From Parvibaculum sp035325945 (GTDB lineage Bacteria; Pseudomonadota; Alphaproteobacteria; Parvibaculales; Parvibaculaceae), in contig NZ_DAOKYX010000005.1 of the NCBI RefSeq assembly GCF_035325945.1, positions 1 through 64,000 on the forward strand: a stretch of DNA of 64,000 nt, in the 5' to 3' direction. Both the position numbers and the translations under genes were made by a program. The stretch's first letter is position 1. Each line of letters begins with the position of its first letter. The notes beneath the pieces were generated by a model that did no database searches, was not told the DNA's origin, and worked only from the letters and a program-made list of their open reading frames with translations. This document shows, one piece after another, positions 33,731 to 41,989 of the stretch.

Positions 33731-35734
33731 ATGTACCTCATCGTGAATTTGTGGTGCGTTCTCGCCTTCTTCGCCCTTTCGGCGGCAGCAGCCGCGACGG
33801 GGCGGCGCCCGCTCGCCTCGCCGCTCATCTATGGCGCGAGCGCGGCCGTCTCGCTTGCGGGCCTCATCCTCGCTCTCGCAGAGATGACGGGCGCCCCCAT
33901 GGCGGCGGCCCTGCCGCTCGGCCTTCCATGGCTTGGCGCGCATTTCCGCGTCGATGCGCTCTCGGCGTTCTTTCTCGCCATCGTCAATTTCGGCGGGCTC
34001 GCCGCGAGCATCTACGCCATCGGCTATGGGCGGCATGAAAGCGCGCCTCAGCGCATCCTGCCGTTCTTCGCGTCTTTTCTCGCAGGCATGAACCTCGTCG
34101 CGCTGGCGGACGACGCCTTCACATTCCTCATCGCCTGGGAATTCATGTCGCTGTCGTCATGGGCGCTCGTCATGGCGCATCACCGCGAGCCGGAGAACCG
34201 GCGCGCCGGCTACATCTATCTCGTGATGGCGGCCTTCGGGACCTTCTGCCTTCTGCTCGCCTTCGGACTGCTTGCTGGCCCCGCCGGGGGCTACACATTC
34301 GCCGAAATGCGCGCCCATGCGCAGGAGCCGCTCACGGGCGCGCTGGTGCTCGTGCTGCTTCTCCTCGGCGCGGGCTCGAAGGCCGGCCTCGTGCCGCTGC
34401 ATGTCTGGCTGCCGCTCGCCCACCCGGCGGCGCCGAGCCATGTCTCCGCGCTGATGAGCGGCGTGATGACCAAGATTGCGATCTATGGCTTCATCCGCAT
34501 CGTTTTCGATCTGCTCGGCCCTCCCGAATGGTGGTGGGCGCTTCCGGTGCTGGCGCTTGGCGGTGTGACCGCGGTCGCCGGCGTTCTCTATGCGCTCATG
34601 CAGAGCGACATGAAGCGCCTGCTCGCCTACAGCACGGTCGAGAATGTCGGCATCGTCTTCATCGGCCTCGGTCTTGCGCTCGCCTTCCGGGCGAACGGAA
34701 TGGATGCGGCGGCGGCGCTCGCGCTCACCGCCGCGCTGATGCATGCGCTCAATCACATGCTCTTCAAGAGCCTGCTCTTCTTCGGCGCGGGCGCGATCCT
34801 CAACGCGACGGGCCTGCGCGACGTCGAAAAGCTAGGCGGGCTCATTCGCCTCATGCCGGCGACGGCGCTCTTCTTCCTCGCCGGTTCGGCGGCGATATCG
34901 GCGCTGCCGCCCTTTAACGGCTTCGTTTCGGAATGGATGACCTTTCAGGCGATCCTGCTGAGCCCCGCGCTGCCGCAATGGGGCCTCAAGCTGATGGTGC
35001 CTGCGGTGGGCGCCGGGCTCGCCCTCGCAGCAGCCTTCGCCGCCGCCTGCTATGTGCGCGCTTTCGGCATCGCATTTCTGAGCCAGCCGCGATCCGGCGC
35101 CGCGAGCATGGCGCGCGAAGCCGATCGCTTCTCGCTGGCTACGATGGCGGCGCTCGCCGCGCTGTGCCTCCTTCTCGGTGTCATGCCCGGCCTCGCCATC
35201 GACGCGCTCGCGCCTGTCGCGCAAGGGCTCATCGGCACGCATATGCCGCGCCAGCTTTCGGAGCCATGGCTCTCGATCGTCCCGATCGCGGAGAGCCGCA
35301 GCTCCTATAACGGGCTTCTGGTGCTCCTCTTCATTGCGACGTCGGCCACCGCGGCGGTGCTCGCCATTCACCGCTTTGCCTCTCGCGCGGTGCGGCGCGC
35401 GCCGAGCTGGGATTGCGGCTATGCGGAAGGCTCGCCAAGGCTCCAATATTCGGCGAGCGGATTTTCGCAACCGCTGCGGCGCATCTTCGGCACGCTCGCC
35501 TATCGGATCGACGAGCGGGTCGACATGCCCGCGCCCGGCGATACCCGCGCCGCCCGCTACAGGCTCGAATTGCGCGACATGGCATGGGAAACGCTCTACG
35601 CACCCCTTGCGGGCGTCGTCATGTCCACCGCCGAATATCTCAACCGCTTCCAGTTTCTGACGATCCGGCGCTATCTCAGCCTCGTCTTCTTCGCGCTCAT
35701 CCTGCTTCTCATCATGGTGGCGGCATGGCCCTGA
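33731..35734 (+). CDS. hyfB: Ehr/hydrogenase-4-like membrane subunit B (NuoL/MrpA-like)
   Basis: Large proton-channel subunit of 667 aa, with about 15 predicted membrane helices, homologous to HyfB/HycC and to NuoL/M/N and Mrp antiporters. Key charged residues of the antiporter fold are in place: Glu about 137 in AWEFMSLSSWALV, Lys about 217 in GAGSKAGLVPLHVWLP and Lys about 248 in MSGVMTKIAIYG. The long C-terminal part with YASGFSQPLRRIFG and the last helix are HyfB-like. It is the first gene of a six-gene operon (B-C-E-F-G-I order). It probably couples electron transfer in the soluble arm to ion movement. The tenth-last base of this gene starts the next ATG (10-base overlap). Confidence 0.9.
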   Translation: MYLIVNLWCVLAFFALSAAAAATGRRPLASPLIYGASAAVSLAGLILALAEMTGAPMAAALPLGLPWLGAHFRVDALSAFFLAIVNFGGLAASIYAIGYGRHESAPQRILPFFASFLAGMNLVALADDAFTFLIAWEFMSLSSWALVMAHHREPENRRAGYIYLVMAAFGTFCLLLAFGLLAGPAGGYTFAEMRAHAQEPLTGALVLVLLLLGAGSKAGLVPLHVWLPLAHPAAPSHVSALMSGVMTKIAIYGFIRIVFDLLGPPEWWWALPVLALGGVTAVAGVLYALMQSDMKRLLAYSTVENVGIVFIGLGLALAFRANGMDAAAALALTAALMHALNHMLFKSLLFFGAGAILNATGLRDVEKLGGLIRLMPATALFFLAGSAAISALPPFNGFVSEWMTFQAILLSPALPQWGLKLMVPAVGAGLALAAAFAAACYVRAFGIAFLSQPRSGAASMAREADRFSLATMAALAALCLLLGVMPGLAIDALAPVAQGLIGTHMPRQLSEPWLSIVPIAESRSSYNGLLVLLFIATSATAAVLAIHRFASRAVRRAPSWDCGYAEGSPRLQYSASGFSQPLRRIFGTLAYRIDERVDMPAPGDTRAARYRLELRDMAWETLYAPLAGVVMSTAEYLNRFQFLTIRRYLSLVFFALILLLIMVAAWP

Positions 35735-36681
35735 TCGCCGAACTCGCAATCCAGACGGCGCAGATGACGCTGGTGCTGCTGCTCGCGCCGCTCCTCACCG
35801 GCATCGTGCGAAAGGCGAAGGCGCGCCTTCTGCGCAGGCGCGGCCCTTCCGTGCTGCAACCCTATCGCGATCTTGCGCGGCTGCTGCGAAAGGACGTCGT
35901 TCTTGCCGAGGACGCCTCATGGCTCTTCCGCGCGGCGCCCTATCTCATTTTCGCCGCGACCTGGGTGGCGGCGGCACTCGTGCCGACATTCGCCACCGGT
36001 CTCATGTTCAGCTGGTCGGCCGATCTCATTGCCATCATCGCGCTTCTCGGCAGCGCGCGCTTCATGCTCGCGCTTGCGGGGCTCGACGCCGGAGCGCGCT
36101 TCGGCGGCATAGGCTCGAGCCGCGAAATGATGATCTCCTCGCTCGCGGAACCCGCCATGATCATGATCGTCTTCACGATCGCGCTCATCGCCGGTTCGTC
36201 GCAGCTCTCGACCATTGCAGGCTTCATGCTGTCGCCGGAGGTGGGGTTGCGCGTCTCGCTCGGGCTTGCCGCCATTTCCCTCGTCATGGTCGCGATTGCG
36301 GAGAACGCCCGCATACCCATCGACAATCCGGCGACGCATCTCGAACTCACCATGGTGCATGAGGCGATGGTGCTCGAATATTCGGGCCGCCATCTCGCCA
36401 TGATCGAGCTTGCCGCGATGCTGAAGCTCCTTCTCTACATCTCGATCATCATCTGCGTCTTCACGCCCTGGGGCCTGACGCCGGATGGCGCGAGTCTCGT
36501 CACTCATCTCGCCGGCGCGGGTATCTATGTGCTCAAGCTCGGCGCGGCGGGGCTGCTGCTCGCCTTTTTCGAGACGACTGTCGCCAAGATGCGCGTCTTC
36601 CGGGTTCCGAATTTTCTCAGCGCCGCCCTCATGCTGGGCCTTCTTGCCGTCCTCCTGCGTTTCGTGTCGGGGAGCTTCTAG
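35725..36681 (+). CDS. hyfC: Ehr/hydrogenase-4-like subunit C (NuoH-like)
   Basis: Membrane subunit of 318 aa with about eight helices, homologous to HyfC/HycD and to NuoH of complex I. That subunit connects the soluble redox arm to the antiporter modules. Evidence: the early LLRRRGPSVLQPYRDLARLLRK motif, GSSREMMISSLAEPA, and the conserved acidic loop IPIDNPATHLELTMVHEAMVLEYSG (about 197-221), typical of the HycD/HyfC group. ATG 35725 overlaps the hyfB-like stop by 10 bases and is preferred over upstream in-frame starts, which lie inside hyfB. The stop is followed without a gap by the next ATG. Confidence 0.9.
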   Translation: MALIAELAIQTAQMTLVLLLAPLLTGIVRKAKARLLRRRGPSVLQPYRDLARLLRKDVVLAEDASWLFRAAPYLIFAATWVAAALVPTFATGLMFSWSADLIAIIALLGSARFMLALAGLDAGARFGGIGSSREMMISSLAEPAMIMIVFTIALIAGSSQLSTIAGFMLSPEVGLRVSLGLAAISLVMVAIAENARIPIDNPATHLELTMVHEAMVLEYSGRHLAMIELAAMLKLLLYISIIICVFTPWGLTPDGASLVTHLAGAGIYVLKLGAAGLLLAFFETTVAKMRVFRVPNFLSAALMLGLLAVLLRFVSGSF

Positions 36682-37344
36682 ATGCAACATCTGACCTTCG
36701 ACATCGCGCATATGCTGGCAGGCGGGCTCGTGCTCGTGAGCGTGATGATGCTCTATCAGGACCGCCTCTACGCGCTGCTCAACGTCTTTGCGCTCCACGC
36801 CGTCGTGCTGGCGCTCTCGGTCGCATGGCAGGCCTATATTCAACACGCCTCGCAGCTCTACATCACCGCCGGCATAGCGCTCGTCTTCAAGGCGATCATC
36901 ATACCGGTCGCCCTGCACCGCATGATCGTGCGCCTCGGCATCCATCGCGAGGTCGAAACGGTGATCGGCATAGGCACCATCATGCTCGCGGCCATGGCGC
37001 TCATCGCGCTCTCCATGGCCGTGATGCTGCGGGTGACGGCGGAAGCCGATCCGCTGGCGCGCGAGGACATCGCCTTCGCCCTCTCCGTCGTTCTGCTGGG
37101 GCTTCTGATGATGGTCAGCCGCCGCAATGCCGTCAGCCAGATCGTCGGCTTCATGTCGCTCGAGAACGGTCTCATCCTCGCGGCGGCCGGCGCGAAGGGC
37201 ATGCCGCTCGTCGTCGAGATCAGCGTCGCCTTCTCCATTCTCATCGCCTTCATCGTCATCGGCATCTTCCTCTTCCGCATCCGTGAACGCTTCGACACGG
37301 TCGATGTGCGGGCGCTCGATCAGGTCAGGGAGGATCAGAGATGA
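36682..37344 (+). CDS. hyfE: Ehr/hydrogenase-4-like subunit E (NuoK-like)
   Basis: Membrane protein of 220 aa with about six to seven helices, matching HyfE, whose C-terminal half resembles NuoK. Recognised from MLYQDRLYALLNVFALHAVVLAL, KAIIIPVALHRMI, VSRRNAVSQIVGFMSLENGLIL and IAFIVIGIFLFRIRERFDTVD. The acidic residue in SLENG corresponds to a conserved membrane Glu in NuoK-like proteins. Its ATG directly abuts the hyfC-like stop, and its stop overlaps the hyfF-like ATG (ATGA), so the subunits are made in a fixed ratio. Confidence 0.9.
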   Translation: MQHLTFDIAHMLAGGLVLVSVMMLYQDRLYALLNVFALHAVVLALSVAWQAYIQHASQLYITAGIALVFKAIIIPVALHRMIVRLGIHREVETVIGIGTIMLAAMALIALSMAVMLRVTAEADPLAREDIAFALSVVLLGLLMMVSRRNAVSQIVGFMSLENGLILAAAGAKGMPLVVEISVAFSILIAFIVIGIFLFRIRERFDTVDVRALDQVREDQR

Positions 37345-38789
37345 TGGGGCTCGCCTTCGACGCACTCGCGGCGGTTCTCGTCGTCCCGCTCGCGGCGGCC
37401 GGACTTCTCATCCTCATTCCCGGCTACAGGGCAGCCGCCGCGCTGAACGCACTCGCCTCGCTGCTCACGCTCGCCGCCGCCGCGATGCTGCTCGTACAGC
37501 GGCCGGAATCCGGCGCCTATCTCGTCGTCGACGACCTCAATATCGTCTTCATCGTTCTCAATGCCTTTGTCGGCTTCACGACCAGCACCTTCAGCGCGGG
37601 CTATATCGGGCACGAACTCGAAACCGGGCGGCTGACGCCCGCCTATCTGCGTTTCTACCACGCGACCTATCAGATCATGATGTTCGGCATGAACCTCGCG
37701 CTGGTCTCGAACAATCTCGGCCTGATGTGGGTCGCGGTCGAACTCGCCACGCTGAGCACGGTGCTCATGGTCGGCATGTACCGCACGCATGAAGCGCTCG
37801 AAGCGGCATGGAAATATTTCATCCTGGGCAGCGTCGGCATCGCGCTGGCGCTGTTCGGCACGATCCTCGTCTATATGGCGGCGCTGCCGATCATCGGTGA
37901 AGGCCCGCAGGCGATGGCCTGGACCGTTCTCATGGAGCATGTCGCGAAGTTCGATCCGGCGCTTCTCAATGTCGCCTTCATCTTCCTGCTGCTCGGCTAC
38001 GGCACGAAGGCAGGGCTCGTGCCGCTCCATGCCTGGTTGCCCGACGCGCATGCGGAAGGCCCGACGCCGATTTCCGCCGTTCTTTCGGGCCTGCTGCTCA
38101 ATGTGGCGCTCTATGCCGTGCTGCGCTTCAAGATGCTGCTTGCGGGCAACCCGGAAGCGCTCGCGCCCGGACCGCTGCTCGTGACCATGGGGCTTGCCTC
38201 GCTGATCTTCGCCGCCTTCATGCTCTACAGGCGGCGCGATATCAAACGGCTCTTCGCCTATTCGTCGATCGAGCATATGGGCATCATCGCATTCGCCTTC
38301 GGCATGGGCGGTCCGCTCGCAAACTTCGCCGGACTGCTGCACATGACGATGCACAGCCTGACGAAGTCCGCGATCTTCTTCGCGGTCGGGCATGTGGCGC
38401 AGGTGAAGGGCACGCAGCGCCTCGCGGATATTCGCGGCCTCAGCGAATCCCATCCGCTGCTCGGCTGGGGGCTGATCGCCGGCGTCGCCGCCATAGCGGG
38501 GCTGCCACCTTTCGGCGTCTTCATGAGCGAATTCCTGATCGTGAGTTCGACCTTCGCGCGCGAGCCGCTGCTGGCGATCCCCCTCGCCTTCGGCCTCTTC
38601 GTCGCGCTCGGCGCGCTCTTCATGTGGATCGGCAGCATCGCATTCGGAGAACCGACGGGACGCGTGGCGCCTGTGCGCGCATCCTATGTGCCGCTCTTCG
38701 CACATCTCGCGCTGGTGCTTGCCGCAGGTATCTATCTGCCGCCGCCTCTCGTCGCGTGGTTTCAGCATGTCGCGCATCTGCTCGGCTAG
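37341..38789 (+). CDS. hyfF: Ehr/hydrogenase-4-like subunit F (NuoM/N-like)
   Basis: Second antiporter-type subunit, 482 aa and about 13-14 helices, homologous to HyfF. The channel residues are recognisable: Glu about 134 in WVAVELATLSTVLMVG, Lys about 223 in GYGTKAGLVPLHAWLPDAH, and YSSIEHMGIIAFAFGMGG in the later half. It overlaps hyfE-like by 4 bases. With hyfB-like it gives the complex two ion-channel units. A separate hyfD-type subunit (a third antiporter unit in E. coli hydrogenase 4) is absent. Confidence 0.91.
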   Translation: MMGLAFDALAAVLVVPLAAAGLLILIPGYRAAAALNALASLLTLAAAAMLLVQRPESGAYLVVDDLNIVFIVLNAFVGFTTSTFSAGYIGHELETGRLTPAYLRFYHATYQIMMFGMNLALVSNNLGLMWVAVELATLSTVLMVGMYRTHEALEAAWKYFILGSVGIALALFGTILVYMAALPIIGEGPQAMAWTVLMEHVAKFDPALLNVAFIFLLLGYGTKAGLVPLHAWLPDAHAEGPTPISAVLSGLLLNVALYAVLRFKMLLAGNPEALAPGPLLVTMGLASLIFAAFMLYRRRDIKRLFAYSSIEHMGIIAFAFGMGGPLANFAGLLHMTMHSLTKSAIFFAVGHVAQVKGTQRLADIRGLSESHPLLGWGLIAGVAAIAGLPPFGVFMSEFLIVSSTFAREPLLAIPLAFGLFVALGALFMWIGSIAFGEPTGRVAPVRASYVPLFAHLALVLAAGIYLPPPLVAWFQHVAHLLG

Positions 38790-38807
38790 GGAAAGGAGGC
38801 AGGCACG

Positions 38808-40298
38808 ATGACAATCCTTTCCGACATTCTTGCCAGGGGACGGCCCGTATCCTCGCACCAGCCCTGGCCGCGCGTGACACTCGATGCGGAAGCATGGCGC
38901 GAGCTCGGCCCGCAGCTCGCGGAGGGACGTCCGACACTCTCCGGCCTATGGGCCGATGGAGATGCAATCCATGCCGCGCTGCTCGACGAGCTGACACATG
39001 ATCTCGCCGTCGTCACGCTGGATTGCGAGAATGGACGCTATCCCTCGATCGCCGCTGCGCATCCGCCCGCGCTTCGCCTCGAACGCGCCGCGCGTGATCT
39101 CTTCGGGCTCACCGCGGACGGATGCCCTGATGCAAGACCCTGGCTCGATCACGGCCGATGGGGAGAGGTCAGCGACGCACCCTTGCCTTACACATTCCTG
39201 CCGAGCGAGGGCGAGGGGCTGCACCAACTCGCGGTCGGCCCCGTTCATGCCGGCATCATCGAGCCCGGACACTTCCGATTCACGATCAATGGCGAGGCGA
39301 TCGTGCGTCTCGAAGCACGGCTCGGCTACACGCATAAGGGCGTCGAGGATCTCATGTCCGGCGCCGGGCTCGATCACGCGGCAAGGCTTGCAGGCCGCGT
39401 GTCTGGCGACAGCACGGTGGCCTATGCGCTCGCCTTTTCCCGCGCGGCGGAAGCGGCGCTCGGCATCGAGGCGCCGCCGCGCGCCATATGGTTGCGCGCG
39501 CTCATGGCCGAACTCGAACGGCTCGCAAATCATTTCGGCGATATAGGCGCGATCTGCAACGACGCGGCCTTCGCGCTCATGCATGCCCAATGCGGCGTTC
39601 TGCGCGAGAATGTTCTGCGCGCGGCGCATGCCTCGTTCGGCCATCGGCTGATGAAGGATTGCATCGTCCCCGGCGGGGTCGCGGCCGATCTCACCGAGGA
39701 TGGCGCAAAACGTCTCCCCGCGCTCATCGCCGAGGTGGCGCGCCAGTTTCCCGAACTGATCGAACTCTACGACAACACGGCATCGCTTCAGGATCGCACC
39801 GTCGGCGCCGGCATTTTGAAGCCCGCGCTTGCCCGCCAATTCGGCTGTGGCGGCTATGTGGGGCGCGCATCGGGCCGCGCATTCGACGCCCGGCACTCGC
39901 TGCCCTATGCGCCCTATGACGCGCTCACATTCGACGTGCCGGTCTTCATCGCAGGCGACATAGACGCGCGCGTATGGGTCCGCATCCGCGAGGTCGAGCA
40001 GTCGCTCTCTCTGGCCCGGCAAATCCTGGATCGTCTGCCCGAGGGGCCGCTTCGCGCCGCGCCAACACCCTTCGAGGGTGAGGCCCGCGAAGGCATGGCC
40101 ATGGTCGAGGGATTTCGCGGCGACATTCTCGCCTGGCTCCGGCTTTCCGGCGACCTCAGGATCGAGCGCTGCCATTTGCGCGATCCTTCATGGTTTCAAT
40201 GGCCGGTTCTCGAAAGCGTCGTCGAGGGCAACATCGTCGCGGATTTTCCGATCTGCAACAAATCCTTCAACTGCGCCTATTCCGGCCACGACCTCTAG
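38808..40298 (+). CDS. hyfG: Ehr-type large subunit (NuoCD/HycE-like) lacking [NiFe] cysteines
   Basis: 496-residue fusion of a NuoC-like N-terminal domain (RAARDLFGLTADGCPDARPWLDHG) with a NuoD/[NiFe]-hydrogenase-like domain (GPVHAGIIEPGHFRF, ARLGYTHKGVEDLM). In true group 4 hydrogenases the nickel is held by two CxxC motifs. Here the first region reads AARLAGRVSGDSTVAYALAF (about 191-210), with no cysteine. The second is DFPICNKSFNCAYSGHDL at the C-terminus (Cys 482 and 489), a C-x6-C instead of DPCxxC. The protein also ends there, without the processed C-terminal tail. It can hardly hold a [NiFe] centre. A strong aaaggagg ribosome site precedes ATG 38808. Confidence 0.9.
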   Translation: MTILSDILARGRPVSSHQPWPRVTLDAEAWRELGPQLAEGRPTLSGLWADGDAIHAALLDELTHDLAVVTLDCENGRYPSIAAAHPPALRLERAARDLFGLTADGCPDARPWLDHGRWGEVSDAPLPYTFLPSEGEGLHQLAVGPVHAGIIEPGHFRFTINGEAIVRLEARLGYTHKGVEDLMSGAGLDHAARLAGRVSGDSTVAYALAFSRAAEAALGIEAPPRAIWLRALMAELERLANHFGDIGAICNDAAFALMHAQCGVLRENVLRAAHASFGHRLMKDCIVPGGVAADLTEDGAKRLPALIAEVARQFPELIELYDNTASLQDRTVGAGILKPALARQFGCGGYVGRASGRAFDARHSLPYAPYDALTFDVPVFIAGDIDARVWVRIREVEQSLSLARQILDRLPEGPLRAAPTPFEGEAREGMAMVEGFRGDILAWLRLSGDLRIERCHLRDPSWFQWPVLESVVEGNIVADFPICNKSFNCAYSGHDL

Positions 40299-40309
40299 GG
40301 CCACACGCC

Positions 40310-40837
40310 ATGCGCAAAATTCTATTTCGCAATCTGACCCACGGGCCGCTGACGGAGCGGGCGCCATCCGCGGACGACACGGCCATCGCCGAACTCGCGG
40401 CCGCGCTCGAACGCGCGTCGCGCAGGCGCCTCGGGCGCAGTCTCTCTATCCGCGCGGTCGATGCAGGCTCCTGCAATGGCTGCGAACTCGAAATGCATGC
40501 GCTCTCGAACGCCTTTTACGATCTCGAGCGCTTCGGATTGCACTTCGTCGCATCGCCCCGGCACGCCGATGTGCTGATGGTGACGGGGCCCGTCACGAAA
40601 AACATGCGCGAGGCGCTGGAACGGGTATGGACGGCGACACCGGACCCGAAATGGGTGGTCGCTGTCGGCGATTGCGCAGTGGATGGGGGCCTCTTCGCGC
40701 CGAGCCCGAAGATCGTGGGCGGCGTCTCGGCGGTCATTCCCGTTGATCTTCACATTCGCGGCTGCCCGCCCTCGCCGCTTGAACTTCTGAAGGGGCTCGT
40801 CGCTCTGCTCGAGACGACAGGCCCCACCAAGAAGTAA
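40310..40837 (+). CDS. hyfI: Ehr-type small subunit (NuoB/HyfI-like, [4Fe-4S])
   Basis: Iron-sulfur subunit of 175 aa homologous to NuoB and HyfI/HycG. Start ATG 40310 (MRKILFRNLTHGPLTE) lies 11 bases after the large-subunit stop; the longer frame reaches into that gene and is rejected. All four cluster ligands are visible: Cys 55 and 58 in SCNGCE, Cys 122 in VGDCA, and Cys 152 in IRGCPPSP. The N2-type/proximal [4Fe-4S] cluster should therefore be present even though the large subunit lacks nickel ligands. No NuoI/HyfH-like ferredoxin subunit and no hydrogenase maturation (hyp) gene follow; the operon ends 6 bases before a convergent gene. Confidence 0.92.
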   Translation: MRKILFRNLTHGPLTERAPSADDTAIAELAAALERASRRRLGRSLSIRAVDAGSCNGCELEMHALSNAFYDLERFGLHFVASPRHADVLMVTGPVTKNMREALERVWTATPDPKWVVAVGDCAVDGGLFAPSPKIVGGVSAVIPVDLHIRGCPPSPLELLKGLVALLETTGPTKK

Positions 40838-40843
40838 CGCCGA

Positions 40844-41974
40844 TCAGAGAAGCAGATCGGCAAGCCTGCGGCGATGATGGGCCGCATCGCCGTGCTGATA
40901 TTCGCACCAGAGGCCGCGGCGGCGATAAAGCTGCGCGTCGCAGTCATAGGTGAAGCCAAAGCCGCCATGGAACTGGATGGCGCGGTCGGAGGCGAAGGCA
41001 AGCGCATCGCTCGCCTGCGCCTTGGCCATGCGGACGGCGATCTCGCCCTCCTCGCCCTTGCCGAAAACCGTTGCGGCGTAATAGAGGTGCGAGCGCGCGG
41101 CCTCCATGGCAAGCAGCGCATCCACGGTCGGGTGCTTCAGCGCCTGATAGGAGCCGATATATTTGTCGAACTGCTTTCGCGTCTTCAGATATTCGACCGT
41201 TACGTCGATGACGCCGCTCGCGCCGCCACACATTTCCGCAGAGAGAAGGAGGCAGGCGGCGAGATCGAGATGCGAGAGGCAATCGGCCGTCTTCGCCGGA
41301 TCGAGAAGATTGCTCGCCGGGATCGTCACGCCATCAAGCTTCACCCGGTAGGAACGGCGCGTTTCGTCGATGACCGTCTCGCGCTCCATCTTCGCCGAGG
41401 CAAGCGCCGCCCGATCGAGGAGAACGAGCGCGGGCGCGCCGTCGAGCGCCACCGAGACGATCGCAAGATCGGCCGAGGCGGCGTCCGTCACGAATGTCTT
41501 GACGCCCGAAAGCGTCAGCTTGTCGCCGTTGCGCACCGCCTTGCTCGCAAGATTTGCGAGGTTCCAGTCGCCGCTCGGCTCCGTCAGCGCGAGCGCGCCG
41601 ATGGCGCCTTCGCAGATGGCGGGCAGCCACTCGGATTTCTGCGCGTCCGTTCCCGCCTTGATGAGCGCCTGCGCGACGAGCGTGGTCGATGTCAGAGGCG
41701 TGCCCGCCAGATAGCGGCCCATCGGCTCCACGATGGTCACGACTTCGGCAAGGCCGAGGCTGCTGCCGCCGAATTCCTCCGGTACCGCGACGCCGAGCCA
41801 GCCGAGAGAGGCCATCTCGAGCCACACGGAGCGGTCGAAATCCTCCGCCGCGGCGATACGCGCGCGCGCACGGTCGACCGGGAACTTGTCGGCGCAGAAG
41901 CTCGTCGCAACTTCGAGGAGCTGCGCCTGCTCGTCGCTGAACTCGATGGTCGGTCTTTTGTTTGTGTCCTGCAT
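40844..41974 (-). CDS. acyl-CoA dehydrogenase, small-subunit type
   Basis: A 376-residue acyl-CoA dehydrogenase-fold protein, last gene of the eight-gene atu-like operon. Start ATG 41974 (MQDTNKRPTIEFSDEQAQLL) is preferred over 41989. GVAVPEEFGGSSLGL, ALTEPSGDWNLANL and IQFHGGFGFTYDCDAQLYRRRG define the fold. Neither of the two usual positions for the catalytic Glu is clearly occupied; the FTYDCD stretch has Asp where relatives have Glu (FTWEHD type). It directly follows the large-subunit-type enzyme at 41990, so a heteromeric dehydrogenase is likely. Substrate presumably a branched or isoprenoid acyl-CoA, by context. Confidence 0.9.
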   Translation of the reverse strand: MQDTNKRPTIEFSDEQAQLLEVATSFCADKFPVDRARARIAAAEDFDRSVWLEMASLGWLGVAVPEEFGGSSLGLAEVVTIVEPMGRYLAGTPLTSTTLVAQALIKAGTDAQKSEWLPAICEGAIGALALTEPSGDWNLANLASKAVRNGDKLTLSGVKTFVTDAASADLAIVSVALDGAPALVLLDRAALASAKMERETVIDETRRSYRVKLDGVTIPASNLLDPAKTADCLSHLDLAACLLLSAEMCGGASGVIDVTVEYLKTRKQFDKYIGSYQALKHPTVDALLAMEAARSHLYYAATVFGKGEEGEIAVRMAKAQASDALAFASDRAIQFHGGFGFTYDCDAQLYRRRGLWCEYQHGDAAHHRRRLADLLL

Positions 41975-41989
41975 GGTCCTACGTCTCAC

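Noticed and set aside
33731..40837. Functional [NiFe] hydrogenase 4 / formate hydrogenlyase
   Set aside because: Large subunit lacks both CxxC nickel motifs, no hyp or formate dehydrogenase genes are present, and there is no ferredoxin-type subunit.
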